64,000 nucleotides of DNA, taken from the NCBI RefSeq assembly GCF_000296815.2, contig NZ_CAIT01000006.1, positions 1,928,777 to 1,992,776 of the forward strand. Direction: 5' to 3'. The position numbers were made by a program, and so were the translations under genes. The DNA is from Fibrisoma limi BUZ 3 (GTDB lineage Bacteria; Bacteroidota; Bacteroidia; Cytophagales; Spirosomataceae). Below are positions 16,173-23,738 of the stretch, one piece after another; positions within the stretch are counted from its first letter, which is position 1; each line of letters begins with the position of its first letter. The notes under the pieces were generated by a model. That model ran no database searches and was not told the origin of the DNA. It worked only from the letters and a program-made list of their open reading frames with translations.

Positions 16173-17393
16173 TTACAGCGGCCCCGTGGCCAGTTCTTCC
16201 TGCGCCGGAACGGCCTTCTGCCTATCCGTAAACATCAGGGCAAACACCACGAGTACTACGGCCGCAATACCCGCCGGAACGAGCCAGACCGACGTCCAGT
16301 CTTTTGTACCATCGGGGCGGGTGTACATATCCAGCACAATTCCCGACAGCTTCGAGCCGATACCCATGCCGATACCGTAGGTCGCCAGCGTAATGAGTCC
16401 CTGCGCCGACGATTTGATTTTGGCCCCGGCTTTGTTGTCGGTATAGATCTGGCCCGTTACGAAGAAGAAGTCGTAGCAGACGCCGTGCAACACAATAGCG
16501 ATGTACAGCATCCACTCCGTCGAGACAGTGCCATAACCGAAGCAGATAAACCGCACAATCCAGGCAACCAGACCGACAATCAGCATTTTCTTGACGCCCA
16601 GCCGGGTGTAGGCCAGCGGAATCAGCAGCATGAAAATCACCTCCGAAGCCTGCCCCAGCGACATTTTATTCTCTACGTTCTGCATACCGCCGTCCGTCAG
16701 CGAAGGGTTTGCCATGGCGTAGTAGAATGACAGGGGAATACAGATCAACACCGACGACAGGAAGAAAATAGCGAACGAGCGGTCTTTGAACAGCTTGAAC
16801 GCATCCAGCCCGATAATCTGCGCAAACGACGCATTGCCAGTCTGCTTTGGTGGGGTGTTGGGCAGGAAAAACGAGAAAACACCAAATACAACCGCCGTAT
16901 ACATCGACAGTTGGAAGATTGTCACCTTATCGCCAAAGCCATAGAAACCCACGATGTTTGTCACGATGATCCAGGCGATGGTACCCAGCACCCGAATACC
17001 CGGAAACTCCTTTTCCGGAGTGGTCATCTGCTGCATGGCAATGGACGTTGTCAGGGCCAGCGTCGGGGCGAAGGTCAGGCAGTACGTCAGAATCAGCCAG
17101 AAGAACGTATCCGGATTCTGCTCCTGGATCAGGAAGTACAGCACGGCAGCCCCGGCTAAATTCAGGACACCCAGCACTTTCTGGGCGGCAAAATAGCGGT
17201 CAGCAATCATCCCGACGAAGAACGGCGCGACAATCATGGCGAGCGAAAACGCCGTGTATGCATTCCCAACCTGATCGCCGGTTGCGTTGAGTTGTGTCAG
17301 CAGGTATTTACTCATCTGGCCGTACCAGGCTCCCCACATGAAGAATTGCAAGAACATCATGGCGGAGAGTTGAAAACGGGACGTAACGGACAT
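16173..17393 (-). CDS. Nucleoside:H+ symporter, MFS (NupG/XapB-like)
   Basis: Inner-membrane permease of 406 aa with about 12 hydrophobic helices, belonging to the nucleoside proton symporter branch of the major facilitator superfamily. Diagnostic stretches are LQFFMWGAWYGQMSKYL in helix 1, MIVAPFFVGMIADRYF after helix 2, FPGIRVLGTIAWIIV and LHGVCYDFFFVTGQIY. Bacteroidota homologues import nucleosides or related sugars. The start at 17393 (MSVTSRFQLSAMMFL) is chosen because homologues begin just before helix 1; an upstream Met adds 20 polar residues. It is a single gene, divergent from the secreted 383-aa protein, with a terminator at 16121-16150. Confidence 0.85.
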   Translation of the reverse strand: MSVTSRFQLSAMMFLQFFMWGAWYGQMSKYLLTQLNATGDQVGNAYTAFSLAMIVAPFFVGMIADRYFAAQKVLGVLNLAGAAVLYFLIQEQNPDTFFWLILTYCLTFAPTLALTTSIAMQQMTTPEKEFPGIRVLGTIAWIIVTNIVGFYGFGDKVTIFQLSMYTAVVFGVFSFFLPNTPPKQTGNASFAQIIGLDAFKLFKDRSFAIFFLSSVLICIPLSFYYAMANPSLTDGGMQNVENKMSLGQASEVIFMLLIPLAYTRLGVKKMLIVGLVAWIVRFICFGYGTVSTEWMLYIAIVLHGVCYDFFFVTGQIYTDNKAGAKIKSSAQGLITLATYGIGMGIGSKLSGIVLDMYTRPDGTKDWTSVWLVPAGIAAVVLVVFALMFTDRQKAVPAQEELATGPL

Positions 17394-17548
17394 TGTGGGT
17401 TCTGTTAATTGTTTTGAATGGATGAATATAGATAACCGGCATTGAAGTGACAAGTGGCCACCCGCAAAGTTGCCGATTACGAACTTACGGGCGGCAAACT
17501 CAACGAATGTCCCTACGTTTGTTCTTTCGCTATTACTCCATCGTATCT

Positions 17549-18700
17549 ATGCTTCTTTTTACCTGTACTCGCAAAGCCCTGCTCTTGCTGGCTGCGCTCT
17601 GTCTGATCACTACGCTCGGTCTCGGTCAGAAAGTGGACCTCGACCGCTTTTATTTTGAGGTCAGCTACCTGAGTCTGCCGCGGGAGTTTGTCGAACCGGA
17701 TCAGCGTTCCTACGGCGTTCGCGTCGAAACAGCCGCCACCGTTGCGTCGGCCTATCCCGAAGCCGAGATCTACGAAAAGATCAGGCTGTTTGGCTATCAG
17801 AAAACCGAATCGAACCCTACCGTGGGCGTTCAGGTACGGTTCGAGAACGTCCGGTTCGAGAAGACCGATATGCGCACGCGAACGGTCGAGAATAAAGACA
17901 AAGAAGGCAAGGTAACCAGCCGGACGACGTATTACACCCTGACGGCGACGTACAGCGCCGGCGGTGTGTATCGGATCTACGGCCCCCGCACCGATGCTCC
18001 CGCCAAAAAACGTACCGAAGAACCTGACAAAGATGCTAAACCCAACCGGTTTTTGCAGGCCGTAACGGTTTCTGCCCAGCAGGCCCCCGCCAACCAGTCG
18101 CTCACATCAAGTGGCTTGTTTCCCAGCCAGATAACGTACACTACCAAAGAGTTTACTTCGGGCATTGATGCGTCCCGCTACTTTGAACAGAATCAGGCTT
18201 CTATCAAAACGGAGTTGATCAACAAGTACGTGAACGATGCCATTCAGGCAGTGAACGGCAGCCTGAACGGCTGGTATGGCTACGTACCGGTGCAGAACCG
18301 GGAACACCTATGGATTCTGGATTCGAAGAAACACCCCGAATTCGACGTGCAGCAGGAAGCCATCAAAGCCGTCAAAGACCTGATGAAGACGATGTCGGCC
18401 ACGCAGTCGGTGGCCACGCTGACGCAGAACCTACAGCCGGTGATAGAATACTTCCAGACGCTCAAAACCAAATACGCCGGGGATGATAAACAGGAGCGGA
18501 AAATGCGGTACTCAGCTTACTACAACCTGGCCAAGCTGTATTACTTCCTCGACCAGCCCGACAAAGCCATCGAAGAAGCCAATGGTCTCGTTAAAAACGA
18601 CTACGACACCTCCGACGGTAAGAAGTACGCCGAACTGGCGGAGGACCTGAAAAAAGAGCTGGCTAAGCACCGGCTGGAGTCCCGCCACATGGACTTGTAA
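17549..18700 (+). CDS. Secreted hypothetical protein, 383 aa
   Basis: The likely start is the Met at 17549 (MLLFTCTRKALLLLAALCL), giving a clean signal peptide ending near GLGQ; an upstream Met at 17507 is possible. The mature protein has a beta-rich N-terminal half containing repeated VRFENVRFEK-type strands and a low-complexity basic/acidic linker (KKRTEEPDKDAKPN). The C-terminal half is helical with one TPR-like pair (YYNLAKLYYFLDQPDKAIEEANGLV, about 340-364). I do not recognise a named family. Similar proteins are frequent in Cytophagales and may be periplasmic or outer-membrane associated. It is divergent from the nucleoside symporter, with 155 bp between the starts. Confidence 0.7.
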   Translation: MLLFTCTRKALLLLAALCLITTLGLGQKVDLDRFYFEVSYLSLPREFVEPDQRSYGVRVETAATVASAYPEAEIYEKIRLFGYQKTESNPTVGVQVRFENVRFEKTDMRTRTVENKDKEGKVTSRTTYYTLTATYSAGGVYRIYGPRTDAPAKKRTEEPDKDAKPNRFLQAVTVSAQQAPANQSLTSSGLFPSQITYTTKEFTSGIDASRYFEQNQASIKTELINKYVNDAIQAVNGSLNGWYGYVPVQNREHLWILDSKKHPEFDVQQEAIKAVKDLMKTMSATQSVATLTQNLQPVIEYFQTLKTKYAGDDKQERKMRYSAYYNLAKLYYFLDQPDKAIEEANGLVKNDYDTSDGKKYAELAEDLKKELAKHRLESRHMDL

Positions 18701-18793
18701 CGTACGGGCCAGACGGAGCCACTACCAACTCCGTTTTTCGCTCGCTGCCCAAGAATCTGAGTATCGAACGAATGCCTTTTTTCGTTAAATAGG

Positions 18794-18801
18794 TATCTTT
18801 G
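18794..18801 (+). promoter_or_regulatory. Bacteroidota -7 element (TATCTTTG)
   Basis: Exact match to TAnnTTTG 24 bp upstream of the ATG of the LolA-like gene. No convincing -33 TTG partner is visible at the expected distance. Confidence 0.5.
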
Positions 18802-18824
18802 ATTCTGCTTACAATCAACTATTC

Positions 18825-19544
18825 ATGAAAAAACAACTGATTGCTTTGTTTGCCTTTGTGGCGATTCCAGCGGCTGCGTTTGCACAAACGGCCGATGACG
18901 TGCTTACCAAGCACATTGCCGCACTGGGCGGACAGGACAAAATCAACGCGGTGAAAACGGCTCAGTACGAGCAGACCATGTCGGTGATGGGTCAGGAGCT
19001 GACCGCTAAAACTGCCGTTGTGGTCGGCAAATCGTCGCGGAGCGATCTCTCGATCATGGGGCAGCAAATCACCAACGTCGTTGATGGCGACAAAGGCTGG
19101 GCCGTGAACCCGATGATGGGCGGCACCACCCCGAAGGAGATGACACCTGAGGAAGTGAAACTGTCGAAAGCCAACAGCCAGATTCTCGGCACGCAACTGG
19201 CTTACCTCAAACAAAATAAATACCCGTACGAACTGGTCGGCAAGGAAAAGCGGAACGAAAAGGATGTATTTAACATCAAGGTATCCCAACCCGAAGGCAC
19301 CTATAATTATTACATCGACGCTAATACGTACCAGTTGCTCGGCTCAAAAGCCCTGATCAATGCGCAGGGGCAGCAGGCCGAAGCCGTCGCTACGTATTCA
19401 GACTTCAAGCAGGTCGACGGCCTGACGGTGCCGTTTACGGCTGAAATCTCGAGCGCTAATCTACCGGCTCCCGTCGTTGCCAAAATGACGAAGCTGACGC
19501 TCAATGCACCCATCGATCCGGCTATTTTCGCGATGCCGAAGTAA
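18825..19544 (+). CDS. Periplasmic LolA/LolB-like fold protein
   Basis: Secreted protein of 239 aa with a signal peptide (1-20, IALFAFVAIPAAAFAQ). The mature part begins ADDVLTKHIAALGGQDKINAVKT, the opening helix of LolA-like outer-membrane lipoprotein-sorting proteins. It continues as antiparallel strands (AKTAVVVGKS, YNYYIDANTYQLLGS, VDGLTVPFTAEIS) that would form the half-barrel of that fold. Bacteroidota encode many of these; only some carry lipoproteins and others bind small hydrophobic ligands. There is no lipobox. It is a single gene with a -7 element at 18794 and a strong palindromic terminator at 19590-19629. Confidence 0.78.
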   Translation: MKKQLIALFAFVAIPAAAFAQTADDVLTKHIAALGGQDKINAVKTAQYEQTMSVMGQELTAKTAVVVGKSSRSDLSIMGQQITNVVDGDKGWAVNPMMGGTTPKEMTPEEVKLSKANSQILGTQLAYLKQNKYPYELVGKEKRNEKDVFNIKVSQPEGTYNYYIDANTYQLLGSKALINAQGQQAEAVATYSDFKQVDGLTVPFTAEISSANLPAPVVAKMTKLTLNAPIDPAIFAMPK

Positions 19545-19589
19545 GCCGCTGTTTTACTCAGTGGTGTGGGGTTCATAATCTGACACCAT

Positions 19590-19629
19590 GCAAAAAGGCC
19601 GGTTCCTACGTAGGAACCGGCCTTTTTGC
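19590..19629. terminator. Bidirectional terminator, 40-bp perfect palindrome
   Basis: Perfect palindrome centred on TACGTA whose outer ends are GCAAAAAGGCC and GGCCTTTTTGC. It follows the LolA-like gene by 45 bp and lies 70 bp before the M28 peptidase gene. The A and T tracts make it work on either strand. Confidence 0.85.
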
Positions 19630-19699
19630 GTATCCGGCTAAATCTACTCGCTTATTTTCAGTATCTTCCTACCCACGTTAACCTGAACAACCTGTATCA

Positions 19700-21895
19700 A
19701 TGCAACACCATTCCTCACGTATCGCCCGCTTCGGGATATTGGCGCTCAGCCTCAGCCTGAGCGCAGCACAGGCACAAACGCTGACTGGTTTCGCACCTGG
19801 CCGCCAGGAAGCCCAGATCAAACTGGAAGCCGATTTTAAGCAACAACAGTCGTCAGCAGCGTTCAAGAAACACCTTGAAGCACTCAGCAGCGTCCCGCAC
19901 GTAGCGGGTTCGCCCGAAAATGAGCGCGTTCGGGACTACATTGCCGAAACCATGCGCAAGGCTGGCTGGCAGGTCGACATTTACCCGCACGACATCTACC
20001 TCCCCAAAGGCCCCGGCGAGATTGCCGTGGAGTTGGTTGAACCGGTTCGGCAGCCGCTGAACATTCGGGAGTACATCTTCGCCGAAGACAAATACAGCAA
20101 AGATCCGCGCGTGATGCCCGGCTGGAATGCCTACTCCGGCTCCGGCGACGTAACGGCGGAGGTAGTGTATGCCAACTACGGTACGAAGGAAGACTTCGAG
20201 CGCCTGAAAGCGATGGGTATTTCGGTGCAGGGCAAGATCGTGATGGCCCGCTACGGGGCAAACTTCCGGGGCTACAAAGCCCAGCACGCCCAGGCCGCCG
20301 GTGCCGCGGGTGTTATTATCTACACCGACCCCGCCGACAGTGGCTACATGAAAGGGCTCACCTTTCCGGAAGGTCCACAACCCAGCGAAAGCATCATCCA
20401 GCGCGGCTCTCTGCTGACGGTTCCGTACACGGGTGATCCACTGACACCGTTCGAGCCAGCCCTGCCGATGGACGGCAAGACCAAAATCAAGCGACTTGAT
20501 CCGAAGGACGTAGCGCTCCATAAGATTCCGGTGACGCCCCTCCCCTACGGTTCGGCCGTCGAGATACTGAAGCGCATGACCGGCGCGAAAGCCGTACCGG
20601 CCGGCTGGCAGGGTGGTCTGCCGTTTACGTACCGGCTGGAAGGTGGCTCAAGTCTGAAAGTACGCCTGAAAGTGCAGCAGGAGAAAGCCATCACGCGGGT
20701 GTATGAGGTTGTGGGTACGTTGACAGGCTCCGAGTTCCCGGACGAGTGGATCATTGCCGGATGCCACTACGACGCCTGGTCATACGGCGCAACTGACCCC
20801 AACAGCGGCACGGCTATGCTGTTAAGCATGACGGAATCATTAGGCAAGCTGGCCAAAGCGGGTCAGCGGCCGCGCCGAACCATCAAAGTCGCCCATTGGG
20901 ATGCTGAGGAATTTGGCGTGATTGGCTCGGCCGAATGGTCGGAGCAGTTCCGCGATGAGTTGACGCAGAAAGCCGTTGCCTACATGAATTACGATGCGGC
21001 CGTATCGGGCCGGATCTTTGGGGCCAGTGCGTCGCCGTCGATGAAAAAATTGCTGATCGAAGCCACACAGACCGTACAGTATCCGGATTCCAACAAAACG
21101 GTTTACCAGCATTGGCTGGCGCAGAGCGGAGCCAAGCCCGGCTCGACCCGCGTGACGGGTTCGTCGGCCCCGGCCGTTGCTGAGAACGAACCGGTTATCG
21201 GCAACCTGGGTGGTGGTTCCGACCACATCGGCCCGTACATGCACGTCGGTATTCCGTCGCTCAACGCCGGAACGGGTGGCCCGACGCTCTATCACTCGGC
21301 TAACGATGATCTGTTTTTCTACGACAAGTTTGCCGACCCAACGTACAAGATGGGCCCGATGGTGGAGCAGGTAGTTGGTACCATGTCGCTCCGGCTGGCC
21401 AATGCCGACCTGTTGCCCTACGACCTCGCCCGCTATCCAACCGATCTGGCAACACACCTGAAAGCGGCCGAAAAAGCCATTAAAGCCTACTCGCCTACGT
21501 ATTCCATTGAACCGCTATTAGCGGCCGTCGCCGAGTTGAAAAAGAACGCTGACGCCTGCGAAAACGCCCGACAGACGTACCTGAAAAGCGGCCGTACGGA
21601 TAAACTGGCCGAGCTGAACAAAGGGTTACGACAATTGGAGCAGTCGTTCATCGACCCGAAAGGTATGGCATTTGGTGCGTGGTACCGGTCGCTTTACGCG
21701 TCGTCGGACCCGTACAGCGGTTACGCTTCCTGGATGCTACCGGGATTCCTGTATGAAGCATCGCTAAAGTCAACAGCCAACCTACCGGACCTCGAAGCGC
21801 GGTACAAGAAAGCCATCAATACGTTAAGTGAGCGGTTGCTGGCACTGAGCCAGGGCATGGGGGCTCCGGCCATGCTCGGCGGGGGTAGTCGCTAG
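19700..21895 (+). CDS. M28-family metallopeptidase, glutamate carboxypeptidase II-like
   Basis: Secreted zinc peptidase of 731 aa that would remove C-terminal residues from peptides. The signal peptide is about 1-25 (ALSLSLSAAQAQ). A protease-associated domain is inserted at about 120-290 (VQGKIVMARYGANFRGYKA, AAGAAGVIIYTDP). The catalytic domain has the zinc ligands in order: His in GCHYDAW (about 355), Asp in TDPNSGTAM (about 366), the Glu pair in WDAEEFGVIGS (about 402), Asp in MNYDAAVSG (about 432) and His in TLYHSANDD (about 532). The helical transferrin-receptor-like dimerisation domain covers about 580-725. Order and length match glutamate carboxypeptidase II. It is a single gene after the palindromic terminator. 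Confidence 0.92.
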   Translation: MQHHSSRIARFGILALSLSLSAAQAQTLTGFAPGRQEAQIKLEADFKQQQSSAAFKKHLEALSSVPHVAGSPENERVRDYIAETMRKAGWQVDIYPHDIYLPKGPGEIAVELVEPVRQPLNIREYIFAEDKYSKDPRVMPGWNAYSGSGDVTAEVVYANYGTKEDFERLKAMGISVQGKIVMARYGANFRGYKAQHAQAAGAAGVIIYTDPADSGYMKGLTFPEGPQPSESIIQRGSLLTVPYTGDPLTPFEPALPMDGKTKIKRLDPKDVALHKIPVTPLPYGSAVEILKRMTGAKAVPAGWQGGLPFTYRLEGGSSLKVRLKVQQEKAITRVYEVVGTLTGSEFPDEWIIAGCHYDAWSYGATDPNSGTAMLLSMTESLGKLAKAGQRPRRTIKVAHWDAEEFGVIGSAEWSEQFRDELTQKAVAYMNYDAAVSGRIFGASASPSMKKLLIEATQTVQYPDSNKTVYQHWLAQSGAKPGSTRVTGSSAPAVAENEPVIGNLGGGSDHIGPYMHVGIPSLNAGTGGPTLYHSANDDLFFYDKFADPTYKMGPMVEQVVGTMSLRLANADLLPYDLARYPTDLATHLKAAEKAIKAYSPTYSIEPLLAAVAELKKNADACENARQTYLKSGRTDKLAELNKGLRQLEQSFIDPKGMAFGAWYRSLYASSDPYSGYASWMLPGFLYEASLKSTANLPDLEARYKKAINTLSERLLALSQGMGAPAMLGGGSR

Positions 21896-21986
21896 GCGTT
21901 ACAATCAGAATGCTCAACAGAACGATGAACCTGATATATCGAGTTTGCTACGAGTAATACCTCACAATAAGGTTAGGAAAGCTGAT

Positions 21987-22023
21987 GCTGTGTATACGCC
22001 ATGCCGGGTGGCGTGTACACAGC
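21987..22023. promoter_or_regulatory. Inverted repeat before the Crp-like gene
   Basis: Two 15-nt arms (GCTGTGTATACGCCA and TGGCGTGTACACAGC) with one mismatched pair flank the loop TGCCGGG. The structure ends 28 bp before the ATG at 22052. It could be an operator for the Crp-like protein itself or a leader hairpin; no T-run follows. Confidence 0.55.
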
Positions 22024-22051
22024 AATAAGCATCGGTACAAATCCCTCATCA

Positions 22052-22633
22052 ATGGATTACCCAATTGATCTTCTGCTATACTTCCGCCGTTTTTACGACA
22101 TTAAAGCTGATGCATTTGACCAACTAATGGCCTGCCTACGGTTTAAAGCTTATAACAAAGGCGATTATATTGTTTGTCCGGGAGACATTCAGCGCGAATT
22201 GTTATTCGTACGAAAGGGCATACAAATGTCCTACGCCATTGTTGGCGACAAGCAGCACATTATTGTCTTCACTCACTCGCCGAATCTGTCAGCCATTCCC
22301 GACTCCTTTTCGTTTCAGAAGCCCTCCGAACACTACCTGCAATGTTTAACGGATAGTGAGTTTCTCGCTATCACCTACCATGAACTGCTCCGTATCTTTG
22401 ATCATACGCCCGCGTTAGAAAGGCTGTTCCGCAAGCTAACCGAGGCTACGCTGGCAGGTGTTATTCATCGACACCTTGAGTTGCATGCCTTGTCAATCGA
22501 AGAGCGCTTCAAAAGCTTTGCCGCCCGTAGTCCGCAACTGCTGCTGACGATTCCGCATAAACATATTGCTTCTTATCTACACATCGATCCGACTAATTTC
22601 AGCAAACTGTTCAACTCCGTGCGCCTGGATTAG
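22052..22633 (+). CDS. Crp/Fnr-superfamily protein (cyclic-nucleotide-binding fold)
   Basis: The 193-aa protein (start chosen at MDYPIDLLLYF; the longer frame runs into the upstream hairpin) has an N-terminal cNMP-binding-fold domain (about 20-130). Its strand pattern is FKAYNKGDYIVCPGDIQRELLFVRKG. The phosphate-binding cassette (GE....PR.A) is not recognisable, so binding of cAMP is doubtful. The C-terminal part (about 140-190) ends in a winged-helix region, LLLTIPHKHIASYLHIDPTNFSKLF, where the HTH appears shortened; the protein stops soon after the recognition helix. Such proteins are common Bacteroidota regulators. The frameshifted hydrolase gene follows 66 bp downstream and may be a target or operon partner. 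Confidence 0.75.
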   Translation: MDYPIDLLLYFRRFYDIKADAFDQLMACLRFKAYNKGDYIVCPGDIQRELLFVRKGIQMSYAIVGDKQHIIVFTHSPNLSAIPDSFSFQKPSEHYLQCLTDSEFLAITYHELLRIFDHTPALERLFRKLTEATLAGVIHRHLELHALSIEERFKSFAARSPQLLLTIPHKHIASYLHIDPTNFSKLFNSVRLD

Positions 22634-22699
22634 CTTGGTTTACACCAACATTTGTTTGGGTTGGGTCAGCTTGTTTTGTCTTACCAATCATAACAGATC

Positions 22700-23568
22700 A
22701 TGGAAGACACAACACCAAACTGGGTGGATCGGCATGAGTATCCGTTTCAATCGCGTTACCTGATGGTCAACGGCTATCGGCAGCATTACATCGACGAAGG
22801 CACGGGGGATACGCTGGTCTTTGTGCATGGCACCCCATCCTGGAGTTTTGATTTCAGGAACGTAATCAAGAACCTTCAGCATCGGTTTCGCTGTATCGCC
22901 TTTGACCACATTGGATTTGGCTTATCGGACAAGCCGGTTACCTATGATTACTCTACGTTAAATCATAGCTTAACTCTGGAGAAAGCCATAAATCAACTTC
23001 AGTTGACCGATATCACCCTGGTCATGCATGACTTCGGAGGGCCGATTGGATTCCGGTATGCGTTAGAGCACCCGCAACGAATCCGCAAGCTTGTAGTTTT
23101 AAACTCCTGGCTCTGGAGCAACCAGGAAGATGCCGATTTCCGACGGATTCAAGCCGTGCTTCGTAGTCCCTTGTTGCCATTTTTGTACCGATACCTGAAC
23201 GTTTCTCCCCGTTTTTTGCTACCAGCCTCGTTTGGACAGCATAAACTGACCAAGGCGATTCGAGCGCAATACATACACCCCTTTCGCAAGCTTTCGAGCC
23301 GGACTGCCCCCTGGCTTTTGCTCGTTCTTTGGCTGAGGATCAGGCTTGGTTTGACCAGTTATGGCAACAGAGAAGCCGGCTTGAAAACAAACCGATGCTT
23401 TTAATCTGGGGTTTAGTGGATAAGCTGATCAAACCCACTCAACTGGTTAAGTTTCGAAGCGGCTTTCCGCAGGCCCAGGTCTATGAACTACCCTTAAGCG
23501 GGCATTTTCCACAGGAAGAACACCCGAAGGAGGTGGCCCAGGCTATTGCTTTTTTTATGGATAAGTAA
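22700..23568 (+). pseudogene. Alpha/beta hydrolase, interrupted by a one-base frameshift
   Basis: Frame 1 (22700 to about 23311) encodes HGTPSWSF (residues 43-50), the nucleophile elbow VMHDFGGPIG (D111) and the cap region. Frame 2 (about 23311-23568) encodes the acid (GLVDKLIKP) and the catalytic His (LSGHFPQEE). One extra C in the run of five C at 23307-23311 would join them into one protein of about 289 aa reading TAP then LAFARSLAEDQAWF. It resembles the haloalkane dehalogenase branch, but F replaces the Trp normally next to the nucleophile (HDW), so dehalogenase activity is doubtful. It is either a real inactivating mutation or a sequencing error in the C run. In frame 1 alone the catalytic His is lost. 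Confidence 0.85.
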
Positions 23569-23673
23569 GGTTGTTCAGCCGCATTGGGTAGGTTCGGGAT
23601 AACCAGCCAGCTAGCCGACAATCCTGTACCTTCTCTCTCGAATTGTGTAATACTTTGTGCACCCCAAAGGCCG

Positions 23674-23681
23674 TACCTTTG
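23674..23681 (+). promoter_or_regulatory. -7 promoter element (TACCTTTG) of the copper operon
   Basis: Exact TAnnTTTG match 57 bp before the copA start. A TTTG at 23654-23657 could be the -33 box, though its spacing is a little short. Transcription would begin near 23688, placing the palindrome at 23700-23717 just inside the transcript. Confidence 0.5.
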
Positions 23682-23699
23682 TTATGTAAATGATGGGCC

Positions 23700-23717
23700 G
23701 TTCTGAGCGCTCAGAAC
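23700..23717. promoter_or_regulatory. 18-bp perfect palindrome, putative operator of copA
   Basis: GTTCTGAGCGCTCAGAAC reads identically on both strands and lies 21 bp before the copA ATG, just downstream of the -7 element. Such a site suits a dimeric repressor or activator, for example a metal-responsive regulator, but no regulator gene lies alongside. Confidence 0.55.
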
Positions 23718-23738
23718 TGTTCCAAAATAGGTAAGGGT

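Noticed and set aside
19853-21457. Long minus-strand open frames opposite the M28 peptidase gene
   Set aside because: Composition is that of an antisense shadow (Arg/His/Val-rich), with no start context or domain. The M28 frame has all zinc ligands.
22700-23568. Functional haloalkane dehalogenase
   Set aside because: The residue after the nucleophile is Phe, not the Trp that holds the halide, and the frame is broken.
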